Below, in pieces: positions 52,401-64,000 of a stretch of DNA of 64,000 nt. The stretch's first letter is position 1. Each line of letters opens with the position of its first letter. Where the stretch lies: the NCBI RefSeq assembly GCF_000203795.2, contig NW_006281099.1, positions 608,690-672,689 on the forward strand, in the 5' to 3' direction. A program made the translations under genes and the position numbers. Under the pieces are notes generated by a model. The model had not been told where the DNA came from. It did no database searches and worked only from the letters and a program-made list of their open reading frames with translations. Source of the stretch: Batrachochytrium dendrobatidis JAM81. Lineage: Eukaryota; Chytridiomycota; Chytridiomycetes; Rhizophydiales.

Positions 52401-55171
52401 GTTTTTGCTCGTATGCTTTTTTCATAACATCGTACTCTGCATCACGACGATGGATACGCTCCACAAGAGCCTCATGGTCGGAAATATCGTTTTGAATTTT
52501 GTTGATGATCAAAAACATGTCTGGATCAGCCGTTGATCGGTCGTCTGTGCCATTTGCTTCAAGCATATCCGTGCCAGACATTGACAAAGAGTCGTTTATC
52601 AAGGCAGAGGGTCGCAATGAGCTAGCAGTGTCGATATGTTTCAATACAGACGCATCTACACCAGTTGCACCTGCTTGAGACTCATCAAGATGAAACATTC
52701 TTTGCACCAATGGATCATTACGCAATCCTTTCACTAAAGATCTTTCATGCATGATTTCTGTACTATGCGGACTGGTTTTTAGTTCCTTGAGCGACTGAAG
52801 TGATGGTGTAGTTGAAATATTGATTTTCTTGTCCTCGGCTTCTGTCCATGCCATTGCAGGTTCGGCAAACCGGGCGCCTTTCCGACCTAATTTAGACATG
52901 GTTTCAGTATGCCAGGCTAATCGGTCCTCTACTACCGTAAGTTTGATTCGAAGAGCAAAGATGGTAGAAATATACTCTTGAACAATAGGATGGACATCAC
53001 CGAGTTGTGAGGAAAGTGGTGCATTATGCAAAGTGTTATTAGTAGCAGCATCGATCTCTTCTAATGATTCGTCATTGATATTTACACATTTTTCAAGATC
53101 TACTTGGTTCTTGACTGGCTCATGCTTGATGTCATCGGTGTCAACATTCAAATCCTCTGCATTGGCATTGCTTATATTCTGATCAAAAATCATGTTTTCA
53201 CCATTGACAGACAACTTGGTTCCGGGAACTAACAATCGACATTTTTCCAGCACAGCGGCATCGCGTTCAATTGAAGTCTGTGCCAGCTCATGAACAAGAT
53301 CCAGCACTCGTGAGTGCAATCGATTACATCGAAACTGAAGACGATCCATATTAAATCTGATTGTACGCTGTGTACTCTTGTATACATCCAATTCAGCCAT
53401 AAGATCACGTTCACGACGTTGGTAATATCGTGCTTCTTTGGGATCCAATGTAGATTGTACCGGAATACCATCAGACTTGATGTCAGCTCTATCAAGCTGC
53501 ATAGATCCAGATGACAGGGTCATCCCAGCATCAGAAGGACCCATACCACCTGTAGCCCGAATCATAGCAAGCTCCGTACGCAATTGGGATACTGTCTGTC
53601 TCAACTGTTTAATTTCTCGATCCTTTTCAAGCGTACCCCCTCCTACTCCTGATCCTTGCCATTCTTGATTAATGGATACCCGATTTTTGATGTTGCGCGC
53701 ACGGTTGGCATAATGCAATGTGTTGACTGTTTCTGCATAGTTGAGATCACTGGGACTGATACAAGCAAGCATAAGGGTTTGGCTGTTTCCTCCTAAAGAG
53801 TCTTGCAGCATGCGAGTGAGCTTAGAGTCGCGATATGGAACATGGCTAGATCTGCGAGTTTCATCACCCAATGCAGATATCACATTTCCAAGAGCAAGTA
53901 AGCCTTGATTAATAGAAATGCCTTCTTTTTTACGCTCTCCTTCAGCATTTGTGCGTTTAAGTCGTTCAGAGCCTGCTAAATCGACAAAATGAAATTTAGA
54001 AACAATAACTTGGGATAGAGGTGTATTGGATGACGATAATGCACGAGTCTGCATCTCGGATGCATCTGGCATATCATCTGCAGTGTCAGTAAGTGACTGG
54101 CTGCCTTGTGGCATTGAACCACTTGATTTTTCTTGTCGGAGTGTCATTGTAAATATGGCATGTGATCTAGAAGATGAAGCATTCATATCGGTAGATGCGG
54201 TTGTGCGGCACATAGTTCCTCGCTGTAATAGACTGATAGTACACCATAATCAATTAGTGGTCAAAATCGATTTGTCAATTTCTATGCATTCAATCACGGC
54301 ACTTCAATCATCACACACCTTAATAATTCATCTGGCGAATTGACTACTTCTTCTTTGGTATTTAACCACATAATACGGCCAGTTCCGTCTTCACGAATTG
54401 TTGGTGCCATATTAGCAGCCACAGCAGACCTGGGCCGAGGATTCAGCAAATCCACCAGTTCCTCATTGTGTAATTCAAGAAATGATACAAACAGCTGGGC
54501 CTTGCTTGAACTTGTTCCATTTTGAGTCAATCTTTGGATTTTTTGAAATACCGATGCAATAGCTCGCGGGACTATACCCTGATACGATACAGGTGATGCA
54601 GCGGCGACGGTATCCAGTCCGATTCCCATAGAGTATGTTTTTCCTGATCCAGTCTATAATATAAACATCAAATGGCAAAAACTAGTGAGTACAAGAATGT
54701 GGAATAAATATGCACCACATAAAGCATTTACTTTTCCAAAACCACAGATTATAATACAACGTGGTTTTGGGATCATATTGAATGCACATTTAAATACGAC
54801 TCAATATCAAGATGCGTTTAGACGAACAGAAATGAAAAACACACCTGTCCATAAGCCAAGACAGTTGCGTTGAACCCCTCTAAAAAACGGTCAACAAGAG
54901 GGGCAACGCAATCTGCATACAGCAAGTCCTGTGTGGTTAATGGATCAAACACGTAGTCAAATGTGAAGGATTTCTGAGCCATCCAGTAAGCGCTATCTGG
55001 CCCGACTGTCATGACATTGGTGTTACTACTAGAATTGGAGTTGTTGCTCCCACCAATAACGATTTGGTTTGTTCCAGAAATGTAAGAAACACACTCGGTC
55101 GAGTTGGCCAGGAGTTCTTTGGCAGCCATGGGTCTGACACGGACAGCTACTTTGACTGTGGAAGTAGACAT
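49409..55171 (-). CDS. Kinesin-4 family motor protein, with an apparent frameshift
   Basis: Plus-end microtubule motor. The start ATG is at 55171 ([20 protein letters not shown]). Motor motifs: [27 protein letters not shown] (P-loop, split by the intron near 54655-54845), [15 protein letters not shown] (switch I), [16 protein letters not shown] (switch II), [40 protein letters not shown] and [19 protein letters not shown]. The neck sequence resembles KIF21/KIF4-type kinesin-4. Long coiled coils follow (for example [32 protein letters not shown]), then a Ser/Thr-rich tail. A 93-nt intron at about 52035-52130 is open in frame. Near 51421-51436 the frame shifts by one base: [13 protein letters not shown] ends in TGA while [15 protein letters not shown] continues in the next frame into the 664-codon tail. 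Whether this is a sequencing error or a real break is unresolved. Confidence 0.88.
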
Positions 55172-55522
55172 TGTGTTGATGAGATTATACAAGATCCAAT
55201 AGCTCCAAACAACTACTATTCAAGAGGGTTCGCAGACTGTAGTCACCACAACTAAACAACACTTGACAGTTTTTACTGCCAATCCGTTTCAAATTCACAT
55301 CAAAGTCGGACACCGAAATTTGATGTTGTTCACTCACGTGATTTATTTTCACTTTGATTCATCAGTTGACAGCATACGTTGTGATCATTTGCATGTTTAT
55401 TGTAGTTCAAGGGGCGAATGTGGAACTCAAATGCAATGTCAGCAGAAAAGGCTCGAGCATAAAAAGCAAAAGATTTGGCAATTTGTAATCAACTTTGTGG
55501 AACCAAGAAAACTGCAAATCAA

Positions 55523-57458
55523 CTAAACAATGGTTTCATCACCCATCTCCATAGCAATGCAGAAGCATTCATCAAGCATAGCAGACAGTGGAACTTGGCC
55601 ACTTGGAACTTCACCAAAGTCGTTCATAAACTTGCCATCTACACGAGACCTTTCCATCTTGTGCAGATCTGTAAGAATTTCAGACAGCTGTGCACTGTAG
55701 GCTTCGTTGAATTGCGCAATAGTCTCTTTGGCTCTTTTCATCTGTACATCAACCTCGGATTCGGACGGCTTGACTTGAGCAGCAAGATACACCCTGTTGC
55801 GTTCGTTGCGCATTTTCCTGAGAGTTTGGCGAATGACATGGAGAGTCTCGTATTGTGGCTGGAGAGTCTCGTCAATGGGCTCAAGCTCTTCTCCAATCCG
55901 ATTGATAAACTTCATTGTAGAAGAGGCAACAGCTCGCAGCTTGGAATAAGCTCCCAATGCAGCTTTCTGAGGATGAGCGACAGTATCAGTCGCAATGACC
56001 ACTCCCTCTTTGGCTACATCGTACATGAGTTTCAAAGCAGGCTTCGAAATAGTTGCTATACTATCAGTAGCAGTGCCAGCGTATCTGGTCAAACCAATGC
56101 GTACATTGAAAACACGGTCAATAAGTGTATCCAAGACATCTGAAAATGGATCATCGTTGGCATCCTGCGCTTCATACTCGACCATGCATTCGTGAATAAG
56201 ATCAAATGCTTCTTCCAGAAGCTCATGCAAAATTGCTTGACCTTCAGGGATATTCCCATTCTTATCAAAAAACTTTCCATCTTTGCGCATAGAATCAACA
56301 GCCTGTGCTTGCTCCTGGTAAACATGCAGCTCTACAGGGTCAATCTTATTTCCAACGCTTACCGAGTCAAGCATAGATTTCAGGTTGGAGATAATATCTT
56401 CGAGCAACTTTTTATAATTAAAAAGCAAGGGATCAACTGATGTAGACAAACAGATAGAGTACAATAGTTTATATAATTAGAAACTTTTCGACCATGACAA
56501 ATTGTTATCGTTGGTATAGCAAACATTTCCCAAGCTTAATTTTATGGCAATTTGGGGAGTAAAATAAAATAAAAGGCAGTCAAATCAAGACATACCAGCA
56601 GGCTCGGCATCAGAGATTTTTCGAACAAGTCTATAGCAGCGCTCCATCAACTGAACACACATGGCTTGCCCACTGGGGATATGGCTACTGGTCTCGGACC
56701 GGCCATCAGGAACTAACTTGCCATCGACCATCTTGTTTTCAATCGCATGCAGACGATCTTGGAAACCGTGCAGACGAGACTCACGCTCACTGGCATCGAC
56801 ATTGCACATGGTTTGAAGGCTCTCTAGACCATTCAAGATTAGACACAGTTCTTCGTAGATGGGAACCATAGAGTCTTCAAAACGCCACAGAGGCATGATG
56901 AGTTCATCGAAGCGTTTCCACACAGTTTCTGTAAGTCTCTCCAACTATGCACACAAGATATAATAAGAGGATATTCCAATGCATTCATAATGTCAACCAC
57001 AAAAGCAATGGGTTGAGAATGGCCTAATAAGGGTAAATAGGACAGCAATGCCTAATTGTTTTGACGCGGGAATAACAAGATCTACCAGGGGTAAAACACC
57101 CTATTACCACTGCCATGTACCCATTGCTGTCAGATCTACAAATAAGCTATATGCTACTACCCACCTGACGTTTCTCTCTTTCCAGCTGGGCTATACGATG
57201 TTCATAGGCAACATTTACTCGCCAGGTACGTTCAGCCAACACTTGAACATCCTTTAGTAGTGGGGTCGCATGCTTTTTGGCAGCAGTCAGATCTGCCACA
57301 AGAGTAGTCAGAGCTTCCATGGCGTCACCAGGCTTAACTTTGGGCAGTGGTGAAGTGGAGGTCAAGGTAGAAATACTGGCAGCAAGCTCTGCAGAGATTT
57401 TCTCATCAGTACAAACGTTTTTTTCAGTAGTAGAGGGTAGCTCAGGTAGTGTGGTCAT
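55523..57458 (-). CDS. DUF2408 family protein
   Basis: Fungal protein of unknown function. Start ATG at 57458 (MTTLPELPSTTEKNVCTDEK), stop at 55523-55525. Three related helical modules are visible, each ending in a DGK..x..G-x-[IV]-P-x-GQ motif: ENKMVDGKLVPDGRSE...IPSGQAMC (about 56700), DSMRKDGKFFDKNGNIPEGQ (about 56270) and ERSRVDGKFMNDFGEVPSGQ (about 55620). This repeated signature is what I recall for DUF2408 (PF10303). In between is an amphipathic helical region (ALKLMYDVAKEGVVIATDTV). The protein looks soluble, all-helical and without signal peptide. Introns are near 56460-56595 and 56945-57165. It is divergent from MED8 across a TIR element and in tandem with the kinesin gene downstream. 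Confidence 0.7.
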
Positions 57459-57695
57459 GGTGAGCTATAAATCTTGGAATTGGGTAAAAGAAGCGAGTCT
57501 TGAACAGATGAATCAAGTTTGGTAAACTAATAGTTCAACTCATGACATTTATTCACACATTTCTATTGACTCATTGATTCTATTAGTGTCGGTTATGACA
57601 GAATATAGATTGTCATTATAATGATGTTTTACTGATGCTATCGGAAACGCAGACATATCTATCAATATCCCACTATCTATAAGTTGGAAATGTTA

Positions 57696-58147
57696 TCACC
57701 GTGTCCATATAAAATACATTACTAACAGTCGGTCTTGTGAAATAATGGGTGCCAATTTACTGCACTGCTTGAATTGATATTCCGATTCAATAGACAGCAT
57801 CCATCATATGATGCTCGTAAAATTAAACTCACTTTCCACTTTTGTCATGACTATACATTGTACAATCACCAAATCCATACATTGCAATCTACATACTAGG
57901 TTTGACTGTTTTGATGTTGTCAATAAAACTATTTGTTGTATTTTAAATCACAGATACGTTTATGTTTTAGTCCAAGAAATCAATAATTGTCATTCTAGTA
58001 ATGCAGCAGTTGTTTCTGCGTCAGTCACCAGGAGAAAGTCAGTAAACATAGTAACGTCCAGTAAACTAAAACCAATCAATTTGTAAGATTGACTGTTTAT
58101 TGTGTTTTGGCATCCATAATTTATTCCAGTTTACGTAAATACGACAG
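57696..58147 (+). mobile_element. TIR element copy 11, upstream of MED8
   Basis: About 452 bp. Right end CCAGTTTACGTAAATACGACAG. Near-identical, inverted, to copy 12 at 61305. The ORF 57808-58086 inside it belongs to the repeat and differs from its partner at only about four codons. Confidence 0.85.
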
Positions 58148-58205
58148 CAAAAGCTGCTACTACTATACATATATATCCTGACCAATCCACTCAAGTCTAA
58201 AAGTA

Positions 58206-59094
58206 ATGAATGAACCGGATGATGCAAATGGGGTAGAGGCCCAGCAAACTGTTCAGGAACTAGATTCCATCAAGTCCAAACTGCTACTTCTTATAGAATC
58301 TCTCAATAGTATCCTAGCACTACATCCTTCCACTTCATGGTGGGTCTACCTTTGACTGATATGCAGCCAAGCCACAACTGTCTATGCAGCATGTTTATTT
58401 GATTCACATATCTAGCATTTTAAATGGCCAGATTGGTATTGATTGATACTTGCAATATATACAGGCCGCCTGTTCTTGATCAACTAAACAACATCATTGC
58501 AAGATACGAAAGTATTTTGCGTGAGCTCCAATCACCAGTATTCTCACAAGCCTTGGTTCATCCACATATGCTGATTCAAGAAGATCCCGAGTTTATTCCT
58601 CGCATCTTGCTGCGAACAAAACTTATTCCTGAAATCGATGATGAAGAACGGAATGTTATTTCAGCATATATAGGGACTGGACAGACTGAGAATAAAGATA
58701 ATGGCGGTGCATTTCGGGATCAGCAAGGTATACTTGATCCATTGGACCAAACAAATATTCTCAAGAGGCAGCGAGAATGGGAGGTACTGCATCATGCATT
58801 TTAAACTATGGCATGAGATCTGGATTAGAATTTGACTTTGCTCTATATACAAATACTGTATGGGTAACACTATCAAATACTTGCACCATTCATTTCTAGA
58901 GCAAAGTCCAGCAGCATGAGGAGCTCATGCAGGCTGCGCTAGAGATATTCTCAGAACTTAGACAAGAACTGGATCCAATGCTGAAAACTCGAATGCGAAA
59001 TTCAGGCCCAGATACAAAGTTGGGAAAACGACACGGCGCATTTACTTCCTTGGAGCATACGCTGGCATGGATGTCATCGGGGCCTTTAGACTGA
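58206..59094 (+). CDS. MED8: Mediator complex subunit 8-like
   Basis: Head-module subunit of the Mediator coactivator of RNA polymerase II. Three exons: MNEPDDANGVEAQQTVQELD at 58206, SKLLLLIESLNSILALHPST up to the donor at 58340, then WPPVLDQLNNIIARYESILR, VHPHMLIQEDPEFIPRILLR, TKLIPEIDDEERNVISAYIG and a C-terminal helix VQQHEELMQAALEIFSELRQ. It ends MSSGPLD with TGA at 59092-59094. The order short acidic start, W-P-x-[LV]-L-x-x-x-N, LLR-TKL-P-E matches MED8. Length of about 230 residues fits. Mediator subunits diverge fast, so identification rests mainly on the LLRTKL.PE motif. Its 5' flank is a TIR element (57696-58147). Confidence 0.65.
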
Positions 59095-59441
59095 ATCCAT
59101 CAAAGGATACGCTTTTGGATTATTTGTCAATTTCAATTTCAATGAACGTATTGGCATTGTTCTGATTATCCAAATAACTATCAACATTTGTCAAACATTT
59201 GAAATACTTGGCAGGGCTCAACTCTACTTTCAAGTATCAATTGTAAATCGATACTTTTATAGGCTTGAACTTGACCATTAGCACTCCCTTGAAATCCCAG
59301 ACACCCTCAAGCCATCCAGTCCTTCATTACTGGCACAACCCTTATCGTCTAGCAAACGAGTTTTAGTCTCAACGCATGTGATTTTGCAATTCCTGTGATA
59401 AACTTTAATTTGAAACATTTAGACTTTACTATTCAATAGAC

Positions 59442-61282
59442 ATGCAACGCATTGCTTGGATAGAGCGGCTACATACGCTTCAAAAAAAGTGGATACTGGT
59501 AGTTTCGCAGACTATTGCCCACTTTTTATCTACTCATCTTCTATTACTGCTGGTCTCGTCTGCCGCTTGGGCTAGAATCAAAAAATATTTTACTGCCAAA
59601 CATGCAAAACTTGCTCATTCACAATACACGGGTGGTGATGACTTTCTTTCTACAGTCGGTACTGACAACTCGACAATATCACAATCTTCCTGTAAAACCT
59701 TGCCCGTTCCTAAGCCACAGCCATGCGTCCAGTACTATGCAAACCATCATGGTTTTGACTGCCATTTTCATCATACAACCACTCCGGATGGATTTGTCTT
59801 GGAGCTATTTCATATTACCAAACAAAAGTCTCGTTCAGCATCAACTCGCCTGCAAAGTGCTGGCCTTGATTCCAATACCACTTTTTTGGGATCAAAAGGA
59901 CCTGTGCTGCTAATGCACGGTCTGTTTCAGAGTGCCGGAGTGTTTGTTACCAGTGGCCCATCATCGTTGGCATTTCATCTTGTTGATGCAGGGTATGTCT
60001 ACTTGATTATCAGTTTGCTCAACTTTGATAGTTTGTAAAACTGTTTTCATTTAGAATTACAAATTATTTGCAGGCATTTAAACTATTCTTTTTGCAACTC
60101 TGCCAAATTCAAGTTTGCTAACTTGTATCTATGCTTTGGTTTCAAGATTTGATGTGTGGTTAGGAAATAACAGAGGGTCTGGTGGATATCACAAACATCA
60201 CGACTTGAGTTCGCTCGAGTTTTGGGATTGGAGTTTAGAAGAACTCGCCCGGTATGATTTCCCTACCTTGGTCGAGTATGTCGCAGTGAAAACTGGTAAA
60301 GAAAAAGTCACTTATATTGGCCATTCACAAGGAAACGCCCAGGTAAATCTCAAAGCTAATATTGCTTTGTATTCAAACCTGATACTCGATAGCTATTCAT
60401 CAATATACTTGTGGAATCTTGTTTAAACATGAATATGACTGTAAATAATAGGCTTTTCTAGGTATATCCATTAATCCAAAAATGGCAAAACGATTGCGCT
60501 GTTTTATTGCTTTGGCACCTGCAGTATATACTGGTCCACTATTAGAGTAGGCTTTTGTTTTTTCAAATCACTACCTATTTACTGCTGTTTTAGCCATTCT
60601 AACAAAACAATCGTGTATTATAGGAGTGGCACAACGGCTGCTTTAATGGGATTCCCCAAAGTCGTATTTGAATTGATATTTGGTAACATGCAGTTTCTTC
60701 CAATCATGACATTTGCGCAGAAATATATTCCAAGTTCCATTTTTTCCACTTTGGCTTATAGCATGTTTCACCATCTCTTTGGCTGGTAAGTGACACGTCT
60801 ATCGACTTCAATCGTGACCTAAATCTAACTGTATTCCTACAATGCATCTAATCAAACCACAACTGAAATCTAATTCGTTTAGGTGCGACACAAAATGGGA
60901 ACTTGAACATAAGAGCTCATATTTTCAATTTTCACCACGCCCTACATCTACCAAGGCTATTCAATACTGGAGGCAAAGCTCGTGTCGTGGTTATATCGGT
61001 TTATTCGAGTCTGCAGATTCATCAAATTGTTTACTCTCAAGTCAGTCTGATGTTCTTGACCTGACAACAGTTACATGTCCGCTTGTAGCATTTTTTGGCA
61101 AAGAGGATTTTATTGTAGACGGGGATCGATTTTCTAAAAAATGTCAGGAAGAACAGCTAAATGTGCTGTATAGCGAGCATATTGATGAGTATGAGCATCT
61201 AGATGTTATTTGGGCCAAAACAGCACCAACAATCGTTTTTGAAAAAATTGTTGCACTAGTAAATGCGTTGCCTGTGCATTGA
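59442..61282 (+). CDS. Acid lipase / steryl ester hydrolase-like alpha/beta hydrolase
   Basis: Membrane-anchored alpha/beta hydrolase of the lysosomal acid lipase and yeast Tgl1/Yeh family. Start ATG 59442 (MQRIAWIERLHTLQKKW). An N-terminal hydrophobic anchor lies at about residues 18-45 (LSTHLLLLLVSSAAWA). The lipase N-terminal block HHTTTPDGFVLELFHI follows, then KGPVLLMHGLFQSAGVFVTS (oxyanion HG), DVWLGNNRGSGGYHKHHDLS, the FWDWSLEELARYDFPTLVEY block and the nucleophile elbow VTYIGHSQGNAQ near 60310. The acid residue is in LVAFFGKEDFIVDGDR and the histidine in HIDEYEHLDVIWAKTAP. Stop at 61280-61282. Introns: about 59993-60152, 60343-60460, 60549-60623 and 60787-60882. The triad Ser-Asp-His is intact. 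The 60343-60460 intron holds a solitary TIR end. Confidence 0.85.
60420..60440. repeat. Solitary TIR end in lipase intron
   Basis: GTTTAAACATGAATATGACTG|TA matches the right end of the family. No partner end lies in the same 118-bp intron, so this is a fragment or chance match. Confidence 0.35.
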
Positions 61283-61304
61283 TCTTTAGGCATATCTACC
61301 GTTA

Positions 61305-61733
61305 CCGTCGTATTTACGTAAACTGGAATAAATTATGGATGCCAAAACACAATAAACAGTCAATCTTACAAATTGATTGGTTTTAGTTTACTGGACATTA
61401 CTGTGTTTACTGACTTTCTCCTGGTGACTGACGCAGAAACAACTGCTGCATTACTAGAATGACAATCATTGATTTCTTGGACTAAAACATGAACGTATCT
61501 GTGATTTAAAATACAACAAATAGTTTTATTGACAACACCAAAACAGTCAAACCTAGTATGTAGATTGCAATGTATGGATTTGGTGATTGTACAATGTATA
61601 GTCATGACAAAAGTGGAAAGTGAGTTTAATTTTACGAGCATCATATGATGGATGCTGTCTATTGAATTGGAATATCAATTCAAGCAGTGCAGTAAACTGG
61701 CACCCATTATTTCACAAGACCGACTGTTAGTGA
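61305..61733 (-). mobile_element. TIR element copy 12, downstream of lipase
   Basis: Left end TA|CCGTCGTATTTACGTAAACT. The far end is truncated after CCGACTGTTAGT. It begins 23 bp after the lipase stop codon. Its inner 390 bp match copy 11 in reverse orientation. Confidence 0.85.
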
Positions 61734-61895
61734 CATTATAAAGACAATTATATCCAACACTAGCTAATCACCGAGTTTATTTAAAGAATTCCTCAAGCAG
61801 ACTGAAATGTTGTCTAAACTCGCAATCAATAAAGTAATATATTGCAGTTGTCCATCTACATTTGATCTGCTGTATTAACAATCCAAAATATTGCC

Positions 61896-62773
61896 ATGAA
61901 AGATTCGTTTATTATGAATGTTATCAAGTCGATACCACTTGATTGTTTGATCAACTATAGTCTCAGACTATTACAAGCAAATCTTGAACTGGTTCAATAT
62001 TTTGATGGTGTATCTGATATGCAAAACCCTACACTCCAATCAGCATGGTTAGGTTGCCATTGATAGCAATCAAATCTAGCGAGTTCCGGATGGCTTGGAT
62101 GTAATTCAGTAATCTGATTGGTCAATGAACTGCATTAGTGCTTATTCTCCAACATATTCTTGTATAAAAACAGCACTTTTCTTTTTGCTGACAGACATTG
62201 GCTCTTTCAAGACCATTCCAGCAGTGCTTGCACTGGCTTGTGTTGCCCTGTTCACATACGTCATTGATTACTGCCTTGTGCTGATAAAAGGTTTACCTTT
62301 GTGAACATTATCAGGTATGCCTATTGCTCTTTTTGATTATATGTTCTGTAAATACATGGTGGTTTTACAACCAAGTAATTGGTGTATGAATGCTGGGACG
62401 ATGACAACAACTTCTTTCCCCGTCTTATCGACTATGCTGAAAATGTCGCCTCGTTCTGCGGAGCGAGGTTGTTACTAGCCAGTGCCTGTCTGACCCTTAT
62501 TCATATACAACCTGAGTTGATAATTTTTTTATCGATTTTCTTTACTCACATTTTTTTGTAGATTTAAATTATTTGATTATAATCCAGATGGTCATTTGAC
62601 GCACTGATTTATAGCATTTTTGTGATATTCAAGGTATGCATAACATGCTGAATAGTGCTGTTTGAGGAGAATATTGATTTGTCCAGGATGAAGACTTATT
62701 CCACTTCGCAGTTTCTACCGTAAGGACGGTTAAGTCCACAGACATTGAAGATGAAACTGTTTGGTTGTCTTGA
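61896..62773 (+). CDS. Tentative multi-exon small membrane protein
   Basis: A plausible but unproven gene. A possible first exon (ATG 61896) encodes MKDSFIMNVIKSIPLDCLIN and SLRLLQANLELVQYFDGVS. Splicing G|GTTGCC to an acceptor near 62197 would continue DIGSFKTIPAVLALACVALF and TYVIDYCLVLIK, a likely membrane span. A later segment encodes YECWDDDNNFFPRLIDYAEN and VASFCGA. It could be joined at AG|ATGG (62588) to RWSFDALIYSIFVIFK and finally to DEDLFHFAVSTVRTVKSTDI with an acidic end and TGA at 62771-62773. The junction between the second and third pieces does not work in phase with obvious sites. I do not recognise the family. Confidence 0.3.
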
Positions 62774-64000
62774 TCTTTACTGCGCTGCTCTCTACAAGAG
62801 AGCGTGCTGCGTGTTTAGATTTTGACACTTGGCAGTCTTCCTTGTCTTCCTTGTGACGGCTAAAAAGCGACCTTCCTTGGATGTCTGAGACGAATCTGGT
62901 TTAATCTCTTGTGCTCAATTTTCTGATTGAATTTGACTGACGTTAAATTTTCCTTGCAAATATTACAGCTGTATTTACAATGAAACACTAAACAAAAGGT
63001 GCCAAATATACATAAACAGCGGTCTCATTTCAAGTGCTTGTAATTATAATAAATTTAATGTGTATATAATTTTTGCTATAGTTTTAGATGGTTTGGGTTT
63101 TCAGAGGCGGTCTGATTAGGAGCATTGGGTTGCTCCAGTCCTTATTATTCAAACCTATGTTTGCTATAAAAAGTAGACGGGGTTGTATTTGAATCAACGC
63201 TTTGCCAGGCCTGAATACTGCTAATGGATGCACATGGGTTTTGCTCAATACGATCTATATCAGTCACTAGTGATTTGCAAGTGCATTGTGAGATTTATCA
63301 ATACCAAGACAACTTGTCGAGTTGGCGGTTTATTGCATTAGGTATCATGGCAATGTAAATCTTGTTGGGTACGGAGCTATGTTGATTCTTGACAGCCACA
63401 TATTGATTAATCTTGATATGTTGCTTGGCTTTCATTAGTGTAAACCCTTCCGAATGCATGTGTATGCATACCTAATTAACAGCCCTTTAGGCAATACACA
63501 AATATGCTAGCACATTATATTTTTACATGATTAGCTTTGCAAGGAATGCGATGAATTGAATCCAAGAGATTGCTGCAGCAATCTCGAGCCAATATTACTT
63601 TACATCGTGTCTGGCAAGTAATATGCTGCTTTAACTCACAGCTGGTGGAAATAGGAACAAAAGCAATGAAATTACCAGCAACCATCACCAGTGTATTATG
63701 CTCGAATCAATATCAGGACACATGCTGAAAGGGAGGTGCTGATTTCCAAGAGTTGAAAGAGTCCAAAAGCTGAATTGAACAAGCGGAGGCTTGACATATG
63801 AATGAGCATTCCAGCCACTCATTTGACGAGAAATTTAGTCGCCCTTGCTTAGTGTTGGTACCGTTTAGCACAAACCGCATTCATCACCTGAGCAGCAGCG
63901 ACTTTAATTTGTTCACAGCCAACGCTTTCTAAATAAAGCTCAAAGCTTCCTTTTTAAACCAACTTCAACTTGACTGAATAGTTGGTTTGTCAGTAGTCCC
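62774..64000. other. Terminal region without a clear gene
   Basis: About 1.2 kb with no convincing exon. It contains a lone TIR-family end from 62966 (CAGCTGTATTTACAATGAAA, then CATAAACAGC) and a piece of the second repeat family near 63655-63715 (AATTACCAGCAACCATCACC). The stretch 63130-63560 shows nothing recognisable. Confidence 0.4.
62966..63060 (-). repeat. Solitary TIR-family end
   Basis: TA|CAGCTGTATTTACAATGAAA followed by CACTAAAC, GGTGCCAAATATACATAAAC and AGCGGTCTCATTTC, as at the 3' end of complete copies. No opposite end is identified before the window edge. Confidence 0.6.

Noticed and set aside
57808..58086. 92-codon ORF, nearly identical to one at 61366-61644 on the other strand
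   Set aside because: Both lie wholly inside TIR element copies 11 and 12. The ORF frame is not the one carrying the Cys-knuckle remnant, so the duplication reflects the transposon, not a gene family.

Overview
The window is nuclear DNA from a fungus with a flagellated (zoospore) stage, most likely a chytrid. It is AT-rich, and genes are cut by many short GT-AG introns. Two genes belong to cilium biology (an OFD1-like centriole protein and a DNAL4-type axonemal dynein light chain). They sit beside fungal-type genes (type I metacaspases, a DUF2408 protein, an ATG27-like receptor, an MRP-type transporter). The exact species cannot be read from this sequence alone.

Layout. 1-3445 (+) telomerase reverse transcriptase, cut by the window edge. 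3783-4887 (-) ATG27/mannose-6-phosphate-receptor-like protein. 5072-8746 (+) DEAD-box helicase Dbp2/DDX5, with a 100-N assembly gap and a long late intron. 8828-9208 (-) small membrane protein. 9340-11343 (+) Sec61 alpha. 11931-12506 (-) DNAL4. 13062-13958 (+) SCI1-like protein whose 3' exons look decayed. 15378-17034 (+) SCP/Psr1-type phosphatase. 17204-19843 (-) Rcl1. 20534-25075 (-) OFD1-like. 25275-27381 (-) signal-peptide-peptidase-like aspartyl protease. 27788-30475 (+) ACSS3-like acyl-CoA synthetase. 30669-33057 (-) EXS-domain membrane protein. 34723-37458 (+) unidentified Ser/Thr-rich protein with a duplicated exon. 37920-39691 and 40466-42316 (+) two tandem metacaspases. 42612-48717 (-) ABCC transporter. 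49409-55171 (-) kinesin-4. 55523-57458 (-) DUF2408 protein. 58206-59094 (+) Mediator Med8-like. 59442-61282 (+) acid-lipase-like hydrolase. 61896-62773 (+) tentative small membrane protein. The last 1.2 kb has no clear gene.

The most striking structure is a dispersed transposon family that ordinary gene annotation would leave unexplained. At least twelve copies of about 220-580 bp, plus solitary ends, share terminal inverted repeats beginning CAGYCGTATTCACGTAAAATG. Where both ends are intact, the copies are flanked by TA, as expected for a Tc1/mariner-type target duplication. Several copies carry a decayed C-terminal coding remnant: two CxxC knuckles followed by W-N-R-D-V-N, and in the best copy N-D-D-V-N-A-A-L-N-I. 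This is the zinc-ribbon plus RuvC-III signature of TnpB/Fanzor nucleases. The copies sit in introns of dbp2, rcl1, the SCI1-like gene and the ABCC gene, and one fills the whole promoter between the SPP-like protease and the acyl-CoA synthetase. A second, less well defined repeat family marks several other intergenic stretches.

The genes are mostly single-copy housekeeping functions with no operon-like logic. Two apparent single-base frameshifts (telomerase between motifs C and D; kinesin between two coiled-coil parts) are flagged as either real lesions or assembly errors.
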